A stretch of DNA of 50,762 bases, taken from NCBI GenBank assembly GCA_002167745.1, contig NHCB01000010.1, positions 190,064-240,825 on the forward strand, read 5' to 3'. Origin of the DNA: Betaproteobacteria bacterium TMED22. GTDB lineage: Bacteria > Pseudomonadota > Gammaproteobacteria > Burkholderiales > Eutrophovitaceae. This document shows positions 46,688-50,762 of this stretch, piece by piece (the stretch's first letter is position 1; each line of letters opens with the position of its first letter). The notes under the pieces are model-generated. The model made no database searches. It was not told the origin of the DNA and worked only from the letters and a program-made list of their open reading frames with translations. A program made the translations under genes and the position numbers.

Positions 46688-47665
46688 TCAAGCGCCCTCT
46701 GAGAGAGACTCTGGCCAACTATCGACTTTCATACCAAGAGACAGCCCTCTTGACGCAAGAATATCTTTTATCTCATTCAGCGATTTACGACCCAGATTTG
46801 GTGTTTTCAGCAACTCAGTCTCAGTGCGTTGAATAAGATCACCAATATAGTAAATACTCTCTGCTTTCAGACAATTTGCTGAACGTACGGTTAATTCTAA
46901 GTCATCAACTGGACGCAAAAGGGCTGGGTCAATATCTGGCTTCTGAGGAACACTTTCCTCTTCCACCGTACCCTTTAAATCGGCAAAGCTAGAGAGTTGG
47001 TCCATCAGGATTCGGGCTGCGAATCTAACTGACTCCTCCGGGTCTACAGATCCGTTAGTCTCAATATCAATAACGAGCTTATCCAGATCTGTCCGTTGCT
47101 CTACTCGCGCACTCTCAACAGCATAGCTAACCTTGGTTACCGGACTAAAGGTCGCATCTAACAAAAGACTTCCAATAACCCGATTCTCATCTTCCTCACT
47201 CGTTCGCGTATTAGAAGGCACGTATCCGCGACCACCTTGCACCTTGATCTCCATGCTAATTTTACCTCCAGGAGCCAAGTGGGCTATCACATGATCTGGA
47301 TTGATAATCTCAACATCATGACTAGTCTCTATATCTGCAGCCGTCACCGCTCCCTCGCCCTCTTTTGACAGAGTTAGGGTAATCTCATCCCGGTTATGTA
47401 ATTTAAGCACCATACCTTTCAGATTCAACAAAATATCAACGACGTCCTCTTGAACACCATCTAAGGTTGAATATTCATGTAACACGCCGTCAATTTTCAC
47501 TTCCGTAGGAGCGAACCCTGGTAACGACGACAAAAGAATTCGTCGTAACGCATTTCCTAACGTATGACCAAACCCTCTCTCGAATGGCTCCATGATCACT
47601 TTAGCTTGACCTGGTGCAGTTAATCTTACGTCTATAATCTTTGGCTTTAGAAAGCTATTTAGCAT
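46688..47665 (-). CDS. rpoA: RNA polymerase alpha subunit
   Basis: A 325-residue alpha subunit. The N-terminal dimerisation domain has [20 protein letters not shown]; the C-terminal DNA- and activator-binding domain (about 250-310) has [20 protein letters not shown] and [20 protein letters not shown]. Located between rpsD and rplQ as in most proteobacteria. Confidence 0.98.
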   Translation of the reverse strand: MLNSFLKPKIIDVRLTAPGQAKVIMEPFERGFGHTLGNALRRILLSSLPGFAPTEVKIDGVLHEYSTLDGVQEDVVDILLNLKGMVLKLHNRDEITLTLSKEGEGAVTAADIETSHDVEIINPDHVIAHLAPGGKISMEIKVQGGRGYVPSNTRTSEEDENRVIGSLLLDATFSPVTKVSYAVESARVEQRTDLDKLVIDIETNGSVDPEESVRFAARILMDQLSSFADLKGTVEEESVPQKPDIDPALLRPVDDLELTVRSANCLKAESIYYIGDLIQRTETELLKTPNLGRKSLNEIKDILASRGLSLGMKVDSWPESLSEGA

Positions 47666-47736
47666 CTATTCGACCCTTTTCAAAAGTTTCGAAAAATAAA
47701 TTCGTGGAACAAACTTGCACCACACGTAGTTCAAAA

Positions 47737-48363
47737 TTACTTCGAGTACAACTCAACCACTAATGACTCATTGATAGTCGTAGACAAATCTGCCCTTTGT
47801 GGAACAGATTTGAAGGTTCCTTTTAGTTCCTTCACATCAACCTCAACCCAGTCAGGGAAACCTCGGCCTTCAGCAGCATCTAGTGCAGCCTTTACCCTTA
47901 AGTGGTTTTTCGCTCTCTCTGCAATTTCAATAATGTCACCCGGCTTAACGATATACGACGGTATATTGACCCGCCTCCCGTTAACCATTACTCCATTGTG
48001 TCTGACCACCTGACGGGCTTCAGTTCGCGATGATCCAAAGCCCATTCTCAACGCTACCGAATCGAGTCTGCTTTCGAGATCCTGTAGGAGCGTTTCGCCC
48101 GTGACTCCTTTTCTCCGCGCAGCTTCCTTATAGGTCTTGCGGAACTGCCTCTCTAACACACCATAAATTCGTCGGATCTTTTGTTTTTCACGTAACTGCC
48201 GTCCGAATTCAGACATACGACTGCCCTTTTGTCCATGCTGTCCCGGCGGATATGGTCGTCGCTCAATGGCACACTTGTCGGTGTAGCATTTATCCCCTTT
48301 TAAGAATAACTTCTCACCTTCTCTGCGACATTGACGACACTTCGGATCTGTATTTCTAGCCAT
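47737..48363 (-). CDS. rpsD: 30S ribosomal protein S4 (zinc-type)
   Basis: A 208-residue S4. The N-terminus holds a zinc-binding set, Cys9, Cys12, Cys26 and Cys31 (KCRQC, KCYTDKC), that is, the C+ form; E. coli S4 lacks this zinc finger. The S4 RNA-binding domain follows ([22 protein letters not shown]). S4 starts 30S assembly and, in E. coli, represses the alpha operon. It lies 71 bases from rpoA and 13 bases from rpsK. Confidence 0.97.
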   Translation of the reverse strand: MARNTDPKCRQCRREGEKLFLKGDKCYTDKCAIERRPYPPGQHGQKGSRMSEFGRQLREKQKIRRIYGVLERQFRKTYKEAARRKGVTGETLLQDLESRLDSVALRMGFGSSRTEARQVVRHNGVMVNGRRVNIPSYIVKPGDIIEIAERAKNHLRVKAALDAAEGRGFPDWVEVDVKELKGTFKSVPQRADLSTTINESLVVELYSK

Positions 48364-48376
48364 AATTCATAGCTCC

Positions 48377-48766
48377 TTAAATTCTACGTCGCTTTGGTGG
48401 ACGACATCCATTATGTGGCACCGGGGTGACGTCTGAAATGCTAGTGATCTTAAACCCCACGGAATTCAAAGCACGGACCGAAGACTCCCTCCCTGGACCA
48501 GGCCCCTTGATTCGCACTTCGATATTCTTCACGCCGCACTCTTGAGCCATCTTGCCGGCCGCCTCTGCTGCAACCTGAGCTGCAAACGGAGTACTCTTTC
48601 GCGAACCCTTAAAACCGTTCGCTCCAGAAGTGGACCAAGCCAGCGCATTGCCCTGCCGGTCCGTGATCATAATAATCGTATTGTTAAAAGACGCGTGAAT
48701 GTGCGCAATTCCCTCCGCGACATTTTTCTTTACTTTCTTGCGTGCTCTTGGTGTATTTTTTGCCAT
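48377..48766 (-). CDS. rpsK: 30S ribosomal protein S11
   Basis: A 129-residue S11 with the family signature: [19 protein letters not shown] and the C-terminal [20 protein letters not shown]. It sits in the platform of the 30S subunit next to the mRNA exit. Located between rpsM and rpsD. Confidence 0.98.
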   Translation of the reverse strand: MAKNTPRARKKVKKNVAEGIAHIHASFNNTIIMITDRQGNALAWSTSGANGFKGSRKSTPFAAQVAAEAAGKMAQECGVKNIEVRIKGPGPGRESSVRALNSVGFKITSISDVTPVPHNGCRPPKRRRI

Positions 48767-48823
48767 ACTATAGTTCCATTCATTCTAGGTGATTGGTTTT
48801 ATCCATCGAACTAAAAAATTCGT

Positions 48824-49180
48824 CTATCTCCTGATAGCTCTTTTAGCGCCCTTACGAGTACGGGCATTATTCTTGGTATTTTGACCACGAACGGGCAATC
48901 CTTTTCGGTGACGCGTGCCGCGGTAAGCGCCAAGGTCCATCAAACGCTTAATATTCATCGATACTTCTCGTCGGAGGTCCCCCTCAACAATATAGGTACC
49001 TATTTGCTCCCTCAACTTTTCCATCTCATCGCCAGACAAGTCCTTAACTTTAACGGAGGGCTCTATCCCGGCTTTTGAGCACACCTCAAAGGCTCGAGTT
49101 CTCCCTAAACCATAAATAGAAGTCAAAGCCACCCAAGTGTGCTTCTGATCAGGTATGTTTACGCCAGCTATACGAGCCAT
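48824..49180 (-). CDS. rpsM: 30S ribosomal protein S13
   Basis: A 118-residue S13: [20 protein letters not shown] at the start and [17 protein letters not shown]-type C-terminus ([19 protein letters not shown]). It contacts tRNA and the 50S subunit through bridge B1. In E. coli the leader of this gene carries the S4-controlled alpha-operon structure; I cannot confirm such a fold in the 35-base gap to rpmJ. Confidence 0.98.
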   Translation of the reverse strand: MARIAGVNIPDQKHTWVALTSIYGLGRTRAFEVCSKAGIEPSVKVKDLSGDEMEKLREQIGTYIVEGDLRREVSMNIKRLMDLGAYRGTRHRKGLPVRGQNTKNNARTRKGAKRAIRR

Positions 49181-49215
49181 AATTTATCTCTTTTAAAATT
49201 CAACAATGGATATTC

Positions 49216-49329
49216 TCAGCCTTGACGCTGTTTATGTCTGGGTTCCTTGCATATCACCCGAACAACATTATTACGCCGAATAATCTTACAATTCCGACAA
49301 AGCCTTTTGACTGATGCTTTAACTTTCAT
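49216..49329 (-). CDS. rpmJ: 50S ribosomal protein L36 (zinc-type)
   Basis: A 37-residue protein, [20 protein letters not shown] then a [12 protein letters not shown]-terminus. Cys11, Cys14, Cys27 and His32 form the zinc site of the C+ type. It starts 12 bases after the secY stop, so infA, which often lies between them in betaproteobacteria, is absent here. A purine-rich ribosome site (GGAGAGAG) precedes the ATG. Confidence 0.97.
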   Translation of the reverse strand: MKVKASVKRLCRNCKIIRRNNVVRVICKEPRHKQRQG

Positions 49330-49341
49330 AATTCTCTCTCC

Positions 49342-50667
49342 TTACCGCGAGGGGATTGCCCCGCCTTTGAAGTTTGTCTTTTTTAGCAGACTCTCGTACT
49401 GATTTGACATCGCATACGCCTGCACCTGCTGCATAAAGTCCATCGTAACCACTACAATAATTAACAAACTAGTTCCACCGAAATAAAACGGTACATTCCA
49501 ATTCACAATCATCAATTCGGGTATCAAACAAACGATCGTGATGTAGATTGCGCCGACTAAAGTTAGGCGAGTCACTATCCGTTCAATGTATTTTGTCGTT
49601 TGGTCACCGGGACGAATCCCCGGAACAAAAGCCCCACTTTTTTTGAGATTATCAGCCGTCTCTCGAGGATTAAACACTAGCGCTGTGTAGAAAAAACAGA
49701 AAAATATGATAGCCATTGCATAAACGACCATATAGAGTACTTGGCCAGGGTGTAACAACCCACCGATATCTCGGAGCCAGTATAAACTTTCATTCGTACC
49801 GAGAAATTCAGCAAGAGTCGCTGGAAACAAAATAATACTCGATGCAAAGATAGGCGGAATTACCCCAGCCATATTTAACTTAAGCGGCAAATGCGAGCTC
49901 TGCCCACCGTATACCTTGTTTCCGACCTGCCTTTTAGCATAATTCACCAATATTTTACGTTGGCCGCGCTCCACAAATACCACTACGCCGGTAATAACAA
50001 TCACGCCTATAAAAATTAACAACACCAATGGAATTGAAAATGAACCGGTCCGTACCAACTCAAGAGTGCCACCAACCGCGCTCGGCAGCCCTGCGGCGAT
50101 ACCAGCAAAAATGATAAGTGAAATCCCGTTACCGATGCCACGTTCCGTTATCTGTTCACCCAACCACATCAAGAACATGGTTCCTGTTACTAATGTGACA
50201 ACTGTCGTAAATCTAAACGCCAGACCTGGGTCAAGCACTAGATTAGCTTGTGATTCTAAAGCCACCGAAATACCTATGGCTTGAAAAGTAGCAAGTGCTA
50301 CGGTTCCGTAGCGAGTATATTTTGTTATTTGCTTACGACCCGATTCACCTTCTTTTTTTAGCTGTTCGAAATGTGGAACCACCACGGTCATCAATTGCAT
50401 GATAATCGAAGCGGAAATATAAGGCATGATACCCAGCGCAAAAATAGTAAATCGCTGTAACGCACCGCCAGAGAACATATTAAACATTCCTAAAATACCG
50501 CCCTGTTGCGCCTTGAAGAGCTCTTCCAACTGAACTGGGTCGATACCCGGGACAGGCACATGCGCACCAATTCGGTAAACAACTAAGGCAAGCAATAAGA
50601 AAAGTAGCCGCGCTTTTAAATCGCCATACTTACTCATCCCAGTTCCTTTATTTGACCCAACCGCCAA
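49342..50667 (-). CDS. secY: Protein translocase subunit SecY
   Basis: A 441-residue channel protein with ten membrane helices; [20 protein letters not shown] at the first helix, [17 protein letters not shown], and the cytoplasmic [20 protein letters not shown] loop are diagnostic. Two starts are plausible: TTG at 50667 with GAGGA eight bases upstream inside the end of rplO, or ATG at 50637 with AGGA six bases upstream. The TTG gives the longer N-terminus usual in betaproteobacteria. It lies four bases after rplO. Confidence 0.97.
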   Translation of the reverse strand: MAVGSNKGTGMSKYGDLKARLLFLLLALVVYRIGAHVPVPGIDPVQLEELFKAQQGGILGMFNMFSGGALQRFTIFALGIMPYISASIIMQLMTVVVPHFEQLKKEGESGRKQITKYTRYGTVALATFQAIGISVALESQANLVLDPGLAFRFTTVVTLVTGTMFLMWLGEQITERGIGNGISLIIFAGIAAGLPSAVGGTLELVRTGSFSIPLVLLIFIGVIVITGVVVFVERGQRKILVNYAKRQVGNKVYGGQSSHLPLKLNMAGVIPPIFASSIILFPATLAEFLGTNESLYWLRDIGGLLHPGQVLYMVVYAMAIIFFCFFYTALVFNPRETADNLKKSGAFVPGIRPGDQTTKYIERIVTRLTLVGAIYITIVCLIPELMIVNWNVPFYFGGTSLLIIVVVTMDFMQQVQAYAMSNQYESLLKKTNFKGGAIPSR

Positions 50668-50671
50668 AATT

Positions 50672-50762
50672 CTATTCCTCTATCTTTCCACCGACGGCCT
50701 CAATAGCGAGACGCGCACCTTTTGTTACACGAATTCCCTTCAACTGAGGCTTCTTGTCTTTT
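50672..50762 (-). CDS. rplO: 50S ribosomal protein L15, C-terminal end only
   Basis: The last 29 codons and stop of a frame entering from the right window edge. It reads [20 protein letters not shown] and one further Glu before TAG, which is the conserved C-terminus of L15. Position directly upstream of secY is the standard spc-operon order. The N-terminal part lies outside the window. Confidence 0.9.
   Translation of the reverse strand, partial: KDKKPQLKGIRVTKGARLAIEAVGGKIEE

Noticed and set aside
1-50762. Mobile elements, phage genes, toxin-antitoxin or defence islands, rRNA and tRNA genes
   Set aside because: None recognised on either strand by eye; gene order and composition look uniform. 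A tRNAscan or HMM search would be decisive.

Overview
The window reads as a continuous stretch of chromosome from a free-living, moderately AT-rich proteobacterium, most likely a betaproteobacterium. This is an inference from gene order and sequence character. MFS transporter, ssb and uvrA lie next to each other, nudB, aspS and fmdB sit in a row, and an rppH-like gene lies near proS. The SecY, RppH and S4 sequences read like betaproteobacterial versions. I see no phage, insertion sequence, CRISPR array, rRNA or tRNA gene. Genes are tightly packed on both strands, and no gene-free stretch exceeds 300 bases.

Layout. At 1-582 is the start of an OmpA/Pal-like lipoprotein with a coiled-coil region, cut by the window edge. 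At 814-4412 are a hotdog thioesterase and an exported DUF1800/DUF1501 pair. At 4476-6612 are two oxidoreductases (aldo/keto reductase and quinone reductase). At 6626-12412 is an RNA/translation-linked block: rppH, a spermidine-synthase-like protein, proS, a WrbA-type flavoprotein, a DUF2069 membrane protein, gluQ (tRNA-Asp modification) and a CinA-type MoCF-domain protein. At 12692-15194 is a three-subunit 5-oxoprolinase (pxpB-pxpC-pxpA). At 15220-17172 are two small exported six-cysteine proteins of unknown function and a secreted phosphoesterase. At 17248-23640 are hrpA, an amidase and a 2-hydroxyacid dehydrogenase, followed by nhaB and a DUF2062 protein. At 26173-29999 is a lutABC lactate oxidation operon diverging from an IclR-type regulator. 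At 30034-33876 are a PBP7-type endopeptidase, an Atm1-type ABC exporter and nadA. At 33976-36647 are nudB, aspS and fmdB. At 36792-41027 is a degenerate GDPD-like protein facing a large fused indolepyruvate ferredoxin oxidoreductase. At 41240-46238 are tusA, ssb, an MFS transporter and uvrA. At 46251-50762 is the end of the ribosomal-protein cluster in the order rplO-secY-rpmJ-rpsM-rpsK-rpsD-rpoA-rplQ (all minus strand), without infA between secY and rpmJ.

Taken together the accessory genes describe a heterotroph that uses small organic and amino acids: lactate (Lut), 5-oxoproline (Pxp), aryl/branched 2-oxoacids (indolepyruvate oxidoreductase) and hydroxyacids. It has a sodium/proton antiporter, which would fit a saline habitat. 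Nothing here is clearly a new defence or mobile system. The best leads are the GDPD homologue that has lost its catalytic residues, the divergent pair of small cysteine-rich exported proteins with an 18-base palindrome between them, the exported DUF1800/DUF1501 pair, and a perfect 12-base palindrome just upstream of the indolepyruvate oxidoreductase gene. All calls come from reading the sequence; no database search was run.
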